Position numbers and translations under genes: made by a program. 64,000 nucleotides of DNA from Chinchilla lanigera (lineage: Eukaryota > Chordata > Mammalia > Rodentia > Chinchillidae). The stretch spans positions 2,566,964 to 2,630,963 of the forward strand of contig NW_004955484.1 in the NCBI RefSeq assembly GCF_000276665.1, given 5' to 3'. The notes under the pieces were generated by a model. The model was not told the DNA's origin, did no database searches, and saw only the letters and a program-made list of their open reading frames with translations. Below, piece by piece: positions 31,410 through 42,789 of this stretch (the stretch's first letter is position 1; each line of letters begins with the position of its first letter).

Positions 31410-32233
31410 GCCATGGAGGATTCAATTTTAATTTCCATCACTCCTATCAAGTTTTCTGAAATTGCAACTATGTTAATTTTCAGAAATTTTCCAGATTTTT
31501 AAAAATTTCAACTATTATTTTAATAGTCTCTGTTCTTTACGTTGTCTTTTCTTTTAACTCCTAGCTTGGAATATTGATCCCAAGCTTTTTTTTTTCACCT
31601 GCATTATCCCTGTTTCCTTTGAGTTCCTTTTCCCTTTTTCTTGTGTGGATCCATGTCTTCCAGGTTCCCTCCAGGGACTAGGATCATGGCTTTCTGTAAA
31701 GAGGACACCTCTGTGAACACCGGGGGCAGGTGGTGGGCAGGTGGTGGAGCTCGCTGCAGGGAGATGAGGTGGGAAGCAGGCGTCTTCAGATGTCCAAAGA
31801 TCGTTATCTCAGGGCCTTATCCTTGTTGGTTTGCTTGCTTTCTTTATTCTTGGGCTTGTGTTCTCACTGGAAGAGTCTTTGTCTGAAGAACAAAAGGGAG
31901 CATTGTGTGCGCTCAGTAGGGGAAGAGGCTGAGGGCTCAGCACCCCCTTTTGATCGCGGCACCTTACCCGGTCCCACGCACCTGCACTGCACCTGTGTGA
32001 AAAGAGGTGTGGCAGGCCCTTACACCACTCTTCTTAGCTGCTCTGCCAGGCTTGTTCTGTTCTGTTGTTTGCCCTCCAGCCCTACCCCTTATCCGTGCTG
32101 GGCCCCGCTGTGTGAGTCAGCTTGCTTCTCAGTCTCTTCCCCTCTCCAGCACTCAGGCTTCATTTAGCTTTCTCGACTCTAGGTCAATTACATTTTGTCC
32201 ATCTGCTTTTCATCCCACCCCCCTCCCTGTTTG

Positions 32234-32308
32234 GCAGTGCTGAGGCTCTAACCCAAGGCTTCTTACATGTTAAACAAATGCTCAACCACTGAGCTACATC
32301 CCTAGCCT
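32234..32308 (-). mobile_element. ID-like SINE
   Basis: 'ggcagtgctgaggctctaac' and 'accactgagctacatcccta'. Confidence 0.7.
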
Positions 32309-32329
32309 TTCTCATGTCTTTGCCTGTGT

Positions 32330-32425
32330 GGGCTTGCCTGCCTGCCTTTTCTCCCTTTCTTCTTTCTGCCTTTTGTCCCTCCCTCCCTTCCTGTCTCTCC
32401 CTCCTCTCTTTCTCCTCTTTTTTCA
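32330..32425. repeat. Pyrimidine-rich tract
   Basis: Nearly all C and T with CCTG, TTTC and CCCT blocks. Confidence 0.8.
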
Positions 32426-33019
32426 AACTCTTATTTTAGTGGGATTTCAAGGGGAATGAAGACAAGTACATATGTTCTTTCAGCCATATTCATCCTGAAG
32501 TGCCCACTTTGTGCAATGCTACATTTGCTGTGTGATATCTCTGAACTCATAGTGATACGCAGCCCACATGCATAGCTCGTAGCTGTATATGTATCTTGCT
32601 GTTTTTCTTTCTGTGGGAAAATGCTAAGCTGCCCACTACAGGAGCAAGTGATCTTTCGGAGGAGGTCAGAGGTTCTAGATCTTCGTTCTGTTGTAACTTT
32701 CTTGGATGTTTAGAAGTTTTGCGAAATTGTATATTCCCTGTGTTATCCTTTTTCTCCCTTAACCATCCCTTTTTAGAGTTTCTGCTGCCATCAGCATTTT
32801 GCATGCTATCTTTTAGCTTTTCTGGACAAGGACTATTAATCTTGTTTTGAGCCTAGCTGTCCCCACTGATAGCCAGAGGTTCCACATGTTCTGTAATGAA
32901 GAATCAATAATAGATGGTTGCAGGGATATTGATTCATATACTAAGGACCTTTTTTGTAATTTAAGATAACAGGAAAATAGGTAAACATAGGGCATCCTTA
33001 TTTTCAGATTGTGTGTGTG

Positions 33020-33200
33020 TGGGGGGGTCCTAAACCCAGGGTCACACTGAGCTATATCCCCAGACCTTTTTTGAATTTTTTATTTTGAGACAGAGTCTCC
33101 ATAAGTCACTAAAGTGCTCAGACCGGGCTCAAACTTGCAGTCTTCCTGCCTCAGCCTCCCACATGCTGGGATTAACAGCATGCGCCACCATGCCTGGCTC
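33020..33200 (-). mobile_element. B1-ID composite SINE
   Basis: 'cactgagctatatccccaga', linker, B1 part to 'catgcgccaccatgcctggc'. Confidence 0.8.
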
Positions 33201-33870
33201 AGATTCTTTATATTAGTTGGCTCCTTGAACATTATTGGCACTTATTATTTGTTTTATTATTCCTTTGTCCATGTTATTATTTCTCTTCCTGATAGATTAA
33301 ATTTAGTTTCCAAGGAATAGACTTGCAGGGGAATTAGAGATTTTCTGCAGGATTTTGGCTTAGTGATAAGTAATGTGTTTAATTTAATACACATTTTGTG
33401 AGTGGAGAATGCTGTGCCTAGTGTGTGGGGCATACGAAGATAACTCATTGAAGACATGGTCCCAGTCAGTCGAACTGGACAAGAGTCTTAGCATTCATCA
33501 GTAGCCCTGCTGTAGAAGTAAATGCAGCAGTGGAAGTGTAGACCAGGTTGTGGGCGTAGTGTGGAAGCGGTAACTGATCCTAGCTGAGGTGTTGGGATAG
33601 TCTGGGACAGGGAAAGTAGACACACTCACAGTGGATGTGGCCGGGAGGGCCAGCTCTGAAGGGAGGCTCTCACAGGGATCCTGTTCTCATTTATCCACCA
33701 ACTTGAGTTACCCTGTGAGCTGCCTGCCTTTCAAAGTAGGTAAGTGTTGTGTATGCCCGGGTTGTTTCTGAGCACTGCTTGCAACCGTGTGGAATTCTAA
33801 ATGCGCATTCTGTCTTCATGCCAATGCACTGTATTGCTGTATTGCCACAGTGTTGGTGTTGTTCTCCTAG

Positions 33871-34006
33871 CCGCAGATTCCTGTACATCGTCAATCTGGA
33901 TGCCCCTTTCGAAGGTCACCGCAAAATCTCTCGCCAGAGCAAGTGGGACATTGGAGCTGTGCAGTGGAATCCTCATGACAGCTTTGCACACTATTTTGCA
34001 GCTTCG
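33871..34006 (+). CDS. WDR59: WDR59 coding exon 3 (residues 35-80)
   Basis: Encodes RRFLYIVNLDAPFEGHRK and, further on, SKWDIGAVQWNPHD and FAHYFAAS, which close blade 1 and begin the next. Acceptor 'gttctcctag|ccgcag', donor 'gcttcg|gtgagt'. The 136 bases finish the split glycine codon and end in phase 0. Confidence 0.95.
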
Positions 34007-34572
34007 GTGAGTTCATTTAAGGAGTGTCATCTTTTAAATGTGTCATCTGGGCGTGGTAGGTCTACGTCCTGTGTAAGGAAGAGAATATAATCCTCATTAC
34101 TCAGTCAGGAAAGAGGTTTGTATGATTCTGTGAGAAAGACAGAGGCAAGCTGCAGGTTTATATATTTGTATGTGCATGCATGTGTGCATTTGCTGGTTCC
34201 ATCTGTGTCGGGCCTTGTATTTCTAGGGACTGAATCTGGATTATGAAAGGGAAACAGGTAGGTGTCTTCATTTCTGCATGCGGTGAGCATTGGTTTTCAT
34301 TAGCAGCAGTGTAACTGCAGTGCCCAAAGAACAGATGACCCTATTAAGGGAATTATTAATACACAAGTAGTTTCTTACAGTGATGTGAGGTAGTATAAAA
34401 ACATATGAAGAAAGTGTAGTAACTTAGAATTTTATAAAAGCATGTTCACAAATATCAGATGTTCTATCTGCGTTTTGAACATTATAGCAAATATAAAGCA
34501 CAAAATATCCAGTGTTAACACTGACCTTCCATGACTAGTTTCAATGTAGATATTGACTACTTTCGTTATTAT

Positions 34573-34730
34573 TGCCGGGCATGGTGGCGCACACCTGTAA
34601 TCCCAGCACTCTGCAGGCTGAGGCAGGAGAATTGCTGCGAGTTTGAGGCCGGCCTGGGCTACAAAGTAAGCTCAAGGCCAGCCTGAACTGCGTAGTGAGA
34701 CCCTGCCTCAAAAAGACCAAAAAAAAAAAG
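34573..34730 (+). mobile_element. B1 SINE, full length
   Basis: 'gccgggcatggtggcgcaca' to 'accctgcctcaaaaagacca'. CpG sites retained, so fairly young. Confidence 0.9.
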
Positions 34731-35149
34731 TTTAGATATTATAGAAAGGAACTTCTTTAAAGTTTTATTAATGCTCTCATTGTCTATACTGTTATTCCTT
34801 ACCAAAAGTCTTCAGTGAAACTTAAAAAGCTGGTGTTAAAAGTAGTTATTTCTTCTCTTGAATATTCTAAAACATTCCATTTTGAATTAACCTTAAAATG
34901 TCCAAGGCATGGAAGATATATAAATAGAATACCCAAGAATGTGTTTTAAGACAAGCTAATTTTATTTATGACAGAAATACCTTTAATCTTCAGGTATTAA
35001 AAACAACAACAACAAAAAACCCTTATGCTAATATAAAAGGTGTTTTGGGTCAAGTTATTTCTTAGTACAAATAATACAAATTCTTAGTACAAATTCTTAG
35101 TGCAAATAATACAATTTCTTAGTACAAATAATATACCACGCCAAACAAT

Positions 35150-35312
35150 TTTTTTTTTTTTTTTTGTCTTTTTGACACAGGGTCTCACTGTGCACTTCAG
35201 GCGGGCCTTGAACTCACTGTGTAGCCCAGGCTGGCCTCAAACTCACAACAATCCTCCTGCCTCAACCTCCCGAGTGCTGGGATTACAGGCGTGAGCCACC
35301 ACGCCCAGCGAA
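35150..35312 (-). mobile_element. B1 SINE, full length
   Basis: 16-T tract, 'acacagggtctcactgtgca', two blocks, 'gtgagccaccacgcccagcg'. Confidence 0.9.
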
Positions 35313-36054
35313 CCAATTTTTTAATCAAATTCATAAAAGTGTTAAAACTTGCATTTGAACCTGAAAATTATTCTGAGGAGGATGACAGGAAGCTGTTCTG
35401 GGGTCGGGCTTTATCATTTCTAGAGGGAGCAGAGGACTCCCTATAACCTCTGCTCAGAGGAAGGGATTTTTCCTTGATCAGGTTTTGTTAGATCAGTTAA
35501 CCTCAAATTTTAAGTGTGAATATTTATAAGTGAAATTTTTTTCCCAGGAAAACATGTAGAAGTTTTACTTGGTCTTCTGAGAAATTTATAACTCCAGAAG
35601 ATTCTGGGCCAGCTCATCTCAGTCATCTTCCTCCAGATTCTGTATCATCATTCTTTTCTTCTAGAACAATTAGAGAGCTAAGCCTTTTGCTCCTTTTACA
35701 CTGGCTGGAAGGGGAGTATTTAAAAGGAACTTCTTGCTAGGCTGGACTGCGCTGTTCTTGGCGGGATGCAGTGTGTGGAAGGTGAGCACCAGAGTGAAAG
35801 GAAGCAGAGCCGTGTTGTCAGCTTGAGAAGGAACAAAGACCTGCGCTTCCAGTCACTTCCGAAACGGACTCTGGCTTTACCCACAGATGTCTGAGGTAGA
35901 GCAGGTTTTCAGGACTATTCTGAAAGAGGAGGGAAGCCAGTGTAGTGCTTTTCCAGTCTCAGCCTCTTTCCTCTGTGTGAAGAGGATAGTGGTTTTGTCG
36001 GCATGTCGCTCTGGGCCCTGTAACAACTCTTTTGCCCTTTAGCTCTGCTCATGT

Positions 36055-36248
36055 AGTCAAGTTTTTCAACTCGGGCACTATTGACATCAGTCTTGGCGCC
36101 TTAGCCTGGTCTGGTGTGTCCTGTGAATTCCTGGTCTGGTGTGTCCTGTCCTCTGTTGCATCTCCCCTTCTTGTGATAACCACAGTATCTCTAGGCATTG
36201 TCACATGTCCTCTGGGTGGTAAAGTGGCCCTGATTGGAAACTGCTGAC
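36055..36248 (-). mobile_element. MER20-like hAT transposon relic
   Basis: 'cgggcactattgacatcagt', 'ctaggcattgtcacatgtcc' and 'gattggaaactgctga' follow the MER20 order on the minus strand. A 'ctggtctggtgtgtcctgtg' segment is duplicated inside. Confidence 0.6.
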
Positions 36249-36492
36249 TCAGGCTATCTCTTTAGTACTTGGCCCAAATGGGGTTTTTCCGTAGGAAGAC
36301 AGCCTTTTTTTAAAAAAAAAAAAAAAAAACAAACAATTACAGTGGTCCACATTTATCTGTGTGGAATACATTCCAATGTCCCCTGTGGATGCCACAAACT
36401 GTAGATGGTTCTGAGCTCTATATATGATGTATAAATACGTATGATAAAGTTTAACAGATGAGTTAGGCACAATAAGAGACCAACAGCAGTCA

Positions 36493-36665
36493 GATGCAGT
36501 GGCCCCACACCTATAATCTCAGCTATTTGGGAGTCTGTGGCAGGAGGATCACAAGTTTGAGCCCAGCATGTACAACTTAGTGAGACTCTCAAAATAAAGA
36601 ATAAAAAGGTCTGAGGATGTAACTCAGTGCTACAGCACCTGTGGGTTCAATCCCCAGTGCTGCCA
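36493..36665 (+). mobile_element. B1-ID composite SINE
   Basis: B1 part 'cacctataatctcagctatt', linker 'aaaataaagaataaaaaggt', ID part 'gtgggttcaatccccagtgc'. Confidence 0.8.
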
Positions 36666-36668
36666 CAG

Positions 36669-36669
36669 G

Positions 36670-36712
<43 letters not shown>
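36669..36712. repeat. (TAGA)n microsatellite
   Basis: About eleven uninterrupted TAGA units between a composite SINE and an ID element. Confidence 0.95.
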
Positions 36713-36717
36713 AAATA

Positions 36718-36820
36718 GGGGCTGGGGATTTAGCTCAGCGGCAAAGCGCCTGCCTGGCAAGTGCAAGGTCGTGAGTTCGGTTCCCGGTACCGGAGAAAAA
36801 CCAAAAAAACGAAAAAAAAA
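36718..36820 (+). mobile_element. ID-like SINE, near intact
   Basis: 'ggggctggggatttagctca' to 'ggttcccggtaccggagaaa'. TAGATAAAAATAG on both sides (from 36705 and about 36822) is the likely target duplication. Confidence 0.92.
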
Positions 36821-37329
36821 TAGATAAAAATAGTAAGAGCTGTCAACAGTAACTCATAGATCTTAGCAACCTCAGCATACAATTTTTTTCTTTTATTAAG
36901 TCATGAAATCTCAACCCCTTTTGCAACATTTTTCTCTAATTAAAAAAAATTTGGCATACCTGAGTTGCCAGCTTGATTACTCTTTTACTTTGGAGCCTTT
37001 ATTGAGTAAAATAAGGGTTAGTTGAGCTTAGGCACTGCGATACCACAGTAGTCAGTCCCATAACTGTAGTGGTTCCTGTGTGACTAACATGCAGGCAGCG
37101 TATACACTGTGGATATGCTGGATAAACCAGTGAGTCCCCTTCTAGGCTCATGCTCATCAGAACAATGTACAATTTAAAAACCTGTAAATTACGTGTTTCT
37201 AGAATTCTCCATTTAATATTTTTGGACCACAAATGTCCATGGATAACCAAAGCACAAAAACAAAGTCTAATGGGAAATTACTATAATCGTTTTTAAAGTC
37301 AACAATTTAGTGTCCGTTACTACATGCAG

Positions 37330-38145
37330 AATGCTGTGAGACCATGGGTGCTGTTTAGTTCCAGAGTATTTCTGTCACTCCAGAGGAAAACCCCTCCCCA
37401 TTAAGCAGTGCCTCCCCTTTACCTGCTACAGACCACCAGCCTGCTTTCTGTCTCTTTGGGTTTAGTCTGGATATTTTGCATAAATGGAGTTGTGTTTTAA
37501 TAGATGAGCTTTTGTGTCTGGCCTTTTATTTTAGCTTAATGTTTGAGAGTTCATCTACAGTATAGCAGGTATCAGAACTTTGTTCCTCTTTATAGTGGAA
37601 TGTTCTATCCACCCAGTGACATTTTAGTTGGCTGTTACGAATAGTGCTGATCTGGACACATGATATGTGGATGTGCTTGTTTTCATTTCTTCTGAGTGGA
37701 CGCTGGGAAGTGGGCTTAGAGTGCCACAAGGTAACTCTGTGTTTATGGGGGATTGAACCTAGGAGCTGCTAGGCAAGTGCTCTGCCCCTGACCTATATCC
37801 CTGGTCCTTTAAAAAAATATTTTTTTAATTTTTGAGACAACATCTTGCTGAGTTGCTCCAGGCAGAGGTTGAACTTCTGATAGCTCTGCCTCAGCCTCCC
37901 AACTAGCTGGGATTACAAGCATATAATGCCTCAACCAGCTCTGTTTGAATTCTTGAAGGAACTACCAAACTGTTTCTACGGTGGCTAAACTGTTTTATAT
38001 TCCCATCAGTAAAGCGCAAGAGTTCCACTTTTTCCATATTCTTACCAAAGTTTGTCATTGTCTGTGTTTTTAAAATTTAAGTCATAGCCGCACCTAGTGG
38101 GGGTGAAGTGGCACATTATTTTGAATTGTACTTACATGTCTGTAA
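37330..38145 (-). mobile_element. Old L1 3' UTR fragment, split by a SINE
   Basis: 'acagaccaccagcctgcttt', 'gagttcatctacagtatagc' and, after the SINE at 37740-37935, 'ctaccaaactgtttctacgg' and 'tatattcccatcagtaaagc' are one continuous L1M copy. Confidence 0.75.
37740..37935 (-). mobile_element. B1-ID composite SINE inside the L1 relic
   Basis: 'atgggggattgaacctagga', 'ctgacctatatccctggtcc', B1 part 'gagacaacatcttgctgagt'. Confidence 0.8.
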
Positions 38146-38147
38146 TT

Positions 38148-38220
38148 GGCTTCAAATGCATGGCAATCCATCTCGGCCTCCTGAGTGCTGAGATTAGAGG
38201 TGTGCACCACCATGCCCGGC
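38148..38220 (-). mobile_element. B1 SINE fragment
   Basis: 'aatccatctcggcctcctga' to 'gtgcaccaccatgcccggca'. Confidence 0.75.
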
Positions 38221-38741
38221 AGTGTTTTTCTTGTTCTTGGTTGGAAGGCAGCCTTTTTCAGGAGTAACAGCTTTAGAGTTGTGCAAACCTGAGGTCAAGT
38301 CCTAGGCTGAACACGCTTTTGAGCAAGGCTTTCAACCTGCCGAGCCTTGGTTGGCTCATGTATTACATGGGTGATGGCACCTACTGTTCAGGGTAGTGGG
38401 AAAGGTCAGGGGTCGTATTTGTTAAGTTGCCTAGTGGTACATAGCCAGGGACTAGGAGACCCTCTGGAAATGGTAGAGAATGTTATTACAAGATAAGGGA
38501 CTTTAGTTTCCATTCTGTTTCCATTGGAATCCATTTTTTCCCATTTTGAATCCTAACCTTTTCATAAGAACTTTACCTATTTTAGATTTGGAAACTGACA
38601 TTTCAGGATAAAAGTTCAGAACTTTATATGTATGTCTGTCTCAGCTAAAATGAAAATCAGTCTATTATATATTCAGCTCAAAAATTATTAAGTAGTCTGC
38701 CATTGTTCTTAGTCTGTTACTAACCTTTATGCACTTCAAGT

Positions 38742-38852
38742 CAGGTGTGGTGGCACATAGCTGTAATCCCAGCTACTCAGGAGGCTGAGGCAGGATGATC
38801 ACAAATTAGAAGCCAGTCCAGACAACTTAAGGAGACCTTGTCTCCAAAGACA
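38742..38852 (+). mobile_element. B1 SINE, short form
   Basis: 'tcaggtgtggtggcacatag', 'aggctgaggcaggatgatca', 'accttgtctccaaagacaag'. Confidence 0.8.
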
Positions 38853-38858
38853 AGATGA

Positions 38859-39090
38859 TTTTTTTTATTTTAAAGGAAAAGAAAAGAAAATAACAAGAAC
38901 CAAGACAGAAACAAAGCAACACTAAAACAATAAAAATGATAAAGAATTTCAAAACAAGGTGGTAGGGAATTAACAATGGTTGTTATATTACATATTGTTA
39001 TCTTCAACAAAGTTGCTCAGATTACCAGATGTAAGGATGAAAAATTGACCAAACAATTAAAGAGAATAAAAAATAATAAACATTAGAGAT
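38859..39090 (-). mobile_element. Second copy of the ERV-retrocopy 3' tail
   Basis: After a T run, 'ggtggtagggaattaacaat' and 'ttacatattgttatcttcaa' closely match 27908-27970 inside the large intron 2 insertion. Only the AT-rich tail is present, as expected for a 5'-truncated retrocopy. Confidence 0.65.
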
Positions 39091-39157
39091 GATACAGAAT
39101 CACTAAGCTACATGACCAGCCCTTTAAAAAGTCATTTTGGTTTGATGATTTTTAAAA

Positions 39158-39240
39158 GGGCTGAGCATGTAGCTCAGTGATGGAATATTTTCCTTAGCAT
39201 GCTTGAGACCCTGGTAATTTAAAAAAAAAAAAAAAAAAAG
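39158..39240 (+). mobile_element. ID-like SINE
   Basis: 'gggctgagcatgtagctcag', 'ttccttagcatgcttgagac', then about 18 A. Confidence 0.7.
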
Positions 39241-39475
39241 CGATATTTCCCTCTTGAAATTCATAACCCAGTGTGCTGGGCGGAGGGTAGCTCGAGCTAA
39301 TGTTAACCATACTGATTTTTAGTGGCTTTTTCAAGTTCAACCTGTAGGATCTCTGCCAGGCAAGTTGGCTTCTACCTGACTTCCTTTTCTCCCCGTTAAC
39401 CAGATGGGAGTGAGAGTGTTTATTTCCTGTGCATGTTATGCTACCCGCTGCCTGCTCTCCCTTGTTTCTTCTCAG

Positions 39476-39561
39476 AGTAACCAGCGGGTTGACCTTTACA
39501 AGTGGAAGGATGGCAGTGGGGAAGTGGGCACAACCCTGCAGGGCCACACCCGTGTCATCAG
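39476..39561 (+). CDS. WDR59: WDR59 coding exon 4 (residues 81-109 in part)
   Basis: Encodes SNQRVDLYKWKDGSG then TTLQGHTRVIS. The W90 position ends one WD blade, and GHT at 103-105 is the GH dipeptide that opens the next. Acceptor 'ttcttctcag|agtaac', donor 'catcag|gtaggt'. Ends two bases into the serine codon finished by exon 5. Confidence 0.95.
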
Positions 39562-40555
39562 GTAGGTACCTGCCCTCCACGGCCCCTTTGCCTGTCTCAC
39601 TTGGTCACGGCCCCTTGCGGGGTGAAACAGAGATGCTAATGTGGCTTGCCCCGCTGTGCTGCACTGGCCCAGTCGCCAACAGGAATTGGTGTCCCCTAAG
39701 GTGATGACAGAGAACCCAGCAAAGAACCACCAGTGTTGAGGAAGCATCACCCATGCACCGCTGACCCTGATCCCTGATGATAGAGGCAGCCCAGTCCAGA
39801 GGAGAGGATTAGAGCTGACCTTTGCCACAGGAGGGGGGCGACATTATATGACAGAAGCCCGTTTCATCTACAGTGCCCAGCCAGTGAGCAGCGGCGGCTC
39901 TTGGCTTTTTCTCTGCAGCTGTGGGTACCACACAGGGCTTCAGCATCTCAGTCTGTGCCCCCAACGCAATTGCCCCCACTCAGGCTAACCAAGGTGTCAC
40001 TGTTCTGGTCAGGGGACACTCTCTGGAGAGTGGCAGCAGGGGTGCAGGGTGGGTGACAATGACCTGGGGGTGCGGGTGGGAAGGACTGACACCTGGCTGT
40101 GTGCAGGGCATCCCAATGGCAGCTGCCTTTCAGGAGGTGAGGGGGTGAGAGCCCCCGCCCTCCCGCAGTGCTGTGTGGCCATGGGAAGGTTATTATTGGT
40201 TTACCCAAGGTGGCTGTGCTTGAATCTGATTTGGAAAAAGATAAGATTACTTTATGTGTTCTTCCTTTATTTACTTTCTGGTGAGCGGGGTCTGTGTGTT
40301 TAAGTTGAAACGCTGCACTTTGTGGGGAGTGGGCGGTAGCATTGGCTGGCGACTGCAGGGAGGACCTGAAAGCATCCTTCCAACCTCAGTAGTTTACTTT
40401 CAGAGAACTAAGGAGCTCCCCAGGCTGAAGTGCGTCAAAGCCCACCGACAATGATGTTTTGCTGTTTGAAGCCACCAGAGGCTAGATTTTCCAGTGCTTT
40501 GAAACCAGAAACTGAAGTTTTTATTTTGTTCGTCCTGTTTATTTCTGTGTCCCAG
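39562..40555 (+). other. WDR59: WDR59 intron 4 (994 bp)
   Basis: GC-richer than the other introns and essentially repeat-free. I see no SINE, RNA gene or conserved frame. Confidence 0.7.
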
Positions 40556-40636
40556 TGACTTGGACTGGGCAGTGTTCGAGCCAGATCTCCTGGTCACCAG
40601 CTCTGTGGACACCTACATCTACATTTGGGATATCAA
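40556..40636 (+). CDS. WDR59: WDR59 coding exon 5 (residues 109-136 in part)
   Basis: Encodes DLDWAVFEPDLLVTSSVD and TYIYIWDIK. The D127 to W133-D134 spacing is a textbook WD-repeat end. Acceptor 'tgtgtcccag|tgactt', donor 'atcaa|gtaaga'. 81 bases, leaves in phase 2. Confidence 0.95.
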
Positions 40637-40738
40637 GTAAGAACCGTGAAGAGCATAGCCACTTGGGTGTGGGGTGATATGAGACCTTTGGTTTAGAGAC
40701 TGAGTGTCTTAGTCTGGTTTTCTTGAGATGTAACCCAA

Positions 40739-40823
40739 GGGCCAGGAACATAGCTCAGTGGCACAAGCACCTGCCTGACAAGTGCAAGGTCCTGAGTTCG
40801 ATTCCTGGTACCAAAAAAAAAAA
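40739..40823 (+). mobile_element. ID-like SINE
   Basis: 'gggccaggaacatagctcag', 'gagttcgattcctggtacca' and an A tail. Confidence 0.88.
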
Positions 40824-41649
40824 TACCACATCAGATGTAACCCGAGACAAGGACTTGAGTGCCACACGGGGCAAGAAGTGCTGGGAGGGGCTGGGGGAAG
40901 ACAGGCAGCATCCGGAGGCCTGCAGCGAGGGACCCTCCTGGGAGTAGTAATTTTCCTGCTGAGCACTGGGTGCTGGAGCACAGGTCTTTCTGCGGCCCTG
41001 TCCTGCTGAAGGCTGAGAAACAGTGCTACCCCCTTGTCACTGTGAAGGACGGAGCTCAGGGTCTGAATTCCCTGGCACCTCAGCTGTCAGAGTTCTGCAG
41101 AGCAGGCCTCAGCAGCCAGAAATCCCTTGGCAAAGCAGCCTGAGTCCTGGCGTTTGGAAGCTGAGCTAGGGTTCATTGAAGTGGCGAGTGACAGCGGGGG
41201 ATTTGCTGGGAGCACAGATACATCTGCCTCAGTGGGCAGTGCTGGGACATCTGCTCACCTCATGCCCATTGTGAGGTTGCTGTGCCCATCTCTTAAAGGA
41301 AGTCAAGAGTCACCCTTGTGGAGGAAGGAGGAAGGGAGTTCCCAGCCGGGCCGCACATCCTCAGAATAGCGCTGCCCTTGGTGTGCGATGCCCTCTTCCC
41401 CCGAGCCGCGTTACTCTGCTTCCGTCTTGGCAGTGACCTGGGGCCTTTTTCCTGGAAGGCGGGGACTGCAGGGAGAAGGAAGCCAGCTGTTGGGTGGAGC
41501 AGAGGAGCGGGAGCTCCTGGGAGGCAGGTGCGTGCGGCTGACTGGACCAAGCACTACAGACAGAGCAGCACTTCCGTGCCATTGCTGTAAAGGCAGCTCC
41601 CAGGGCTGAAGCTCAGGAACCATGGGACTGGAAGAGGGAAACCTTTGTC

Positions 41650-41795
41650 TGTTTTGTTTTGAGACATGGTCTCACTCGGTAGTTTAGAGGGCTCGAATTC
41701 ACTATGTAGCCAAGCTGGCCTTGAACTCACAGTAATCCTCCTGCCTCAGCCTCCTGAGTGGTGGGATGACAGACATGCGCCATCACTGCTGGCTC
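41650..41795 (-). mobile_element. B1 SINE
   Basis: 'gagacatggtctcactcggt', two blocks, 'gcgccatcactgctggctca'. Confidence 0.82.
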
Positions 41796-41819
41796 ATCTT
41801 GGCCATTTTTAAGTAGCCG

Positions 41820-42200
41820 TTGCGCAGTGTTCAGTAGTTACTGTGCAGTAGACCCCCAGAACTTCCTCATCTCGCAGAACTGCAAACTCAGTACCCACTA
41901 GACAGCAGCTCCCTAGTGCCCGTTACCCAGCCGCTCGCAGCCATCGCTCCGGCCTGTTGGTTCGGATGGATTTGATCACTGTAGTGACCACCCAGAAGAC
42001 TCATGCAGTATTTGTCTTTTTGTGACTGGCTTATTTCACGTAGCTTCATCTCAAGGCTCATCTGTGTTGTAGCTGAAGGAATGTTGTTCCTATGCTGCAG
42101 GAAGGAATTTCCTTCCTTTTTAAGAACATTCCACTGTGGGAACCCGCTACATTGTTTATCCATTCATTGCTTGCTTCTACCTCTTGGCTCTTGGGAACAG
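41820..42200 (-). mobile_element. Old L1 3' UTR fragment
   Basis: 'cagtagacccccagaacttc', 'gcttatttcacgtagcttca' and 'tttatccattcattgcttgc' are ordered L1M text, diverged. Confidence 0.65.
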
Positions 42201-42438
42201 CCAGAGTGGTTTTTAATCCGCCTTTGCGGTGCTGTTGGGAGAGGTCTTGCAGTTACACTGTTACGCCTCTCACCTTGTTGCCATTAGGGGAAGTGACACT
42301 GGGCAGGGATTCTTCCCCCGCACACAGTGGGGCTGCCCAGGCCATGCTGAATCACATAATCTACTTCTTATGTAATGATTTGAAATTCAGACTCAGCCTC
42401 AACCAAAATGGCCGAGAAAGTTCAAAACAGATCTCTCT

Positions 42439-42498
42439 TTATATATCTCTACATACATATATGAGTTATATCATATATATATATATTTATATGTATGT
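42439..42498. repeat. AT-rich (TA)n repeat
   Basis: 'tatcatatatatatatattt' with TATG variants. Confidence 0.85.
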
Positions 42499-42620
42499 TT
42501 TTTGAGACAGGATCTCACTGTGTAACCCAGGCTGGCTTTAACCTTGTGACCTTCCTGTCTCAGCCTCCCTAGTGTTGCAATTACAGGTGCGCACCAGGTG
42601 CATACCAGCATGCCTAGCTT
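42499..42620 (-). mobile_element. B1 SINE, short form
   Basis: 'ttgagacaggatctcactgt', one block, and a duplicated 'gcgcaccaggtgcataccag' head region. Confidence 0.8.
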
Positions 42621-42751
42621 TTTAAGGCCCTCACAGCAGATTTAACTCTGAGTTCCCACTAAGAGAAAAGTAGTATGTGCAAAGGTAGAAAAGCACCAGG
42701 TATTTGGCGTCTTAGGAATTGGGCATTTGACTTTTGGTTTTTATATTTCAG

Positions 42752-42789
42752 AGACACAAGGAAACCTACTGTTGCACTATCTGCTGTAG
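42752..42789 (+). CDS. WDR59: WDR59 coding exon 6 (residues 136-149 in part)
   Basis: At 38 bases the shortest coding exon here. Encodes DTRKPTVALSAV between two blades. Acceptor 'tatatttcag|agacac', donor 'ctgtag|gtgagt'. Phase-consistent on both sides. Its skipping would shift the frame. Confidence 0.93.

Larger units (their letters stand above)
25150..33870 (+). other. WDR59: WDR59 intron 2 (8.7 kb)
   Basis: Holds the ERV-derived retrocopy (27841-29759), three MaLR-type LTRs, an ID insertion with target duplication, B1 and composite SINEs, a MIR-like relic near 25430-25560 and a pyrimidine tract. 31410-32233 and 32430-33018 look unique and carry no recognisable gene. Confidence 0.85.
34007..39475 (+). 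other. WDR59: WDR59 intron 3 (5.5 kb)
   Basis: Carries SINEs, a MER20-like transposon, an L1 relic and a second copy of the retrocopy tail. 34731-35149 and 35313-36055 look unique and hold no recognisable gene. A MIR-like relic lies near 38290-38400. Confidence 0.85.
40637..42751 (+). other. WDR59: WDR59 intron 5 (2.1 kb)
   Basis: Contains an ID element, two B1 copies, an L1 relic and an AT repeat. 40860-41650 looks unique, with no gene-like frame. Confidence 0.8.

Noticed and set aside
36718..36820. tRNA-like sequences with A and B boxes here and at many ID copies
   Set aside because: They share a tRNA-derived promoter but have the ID SINE layout, A-rich tails and target duplications, and no cloverleaf with a usable anticodon arm.
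42003..42505. Overlapping hydrophobic + strand frames
   Set aside because: They lie in an antisense L1 3' UTR relic and an AT repeat.
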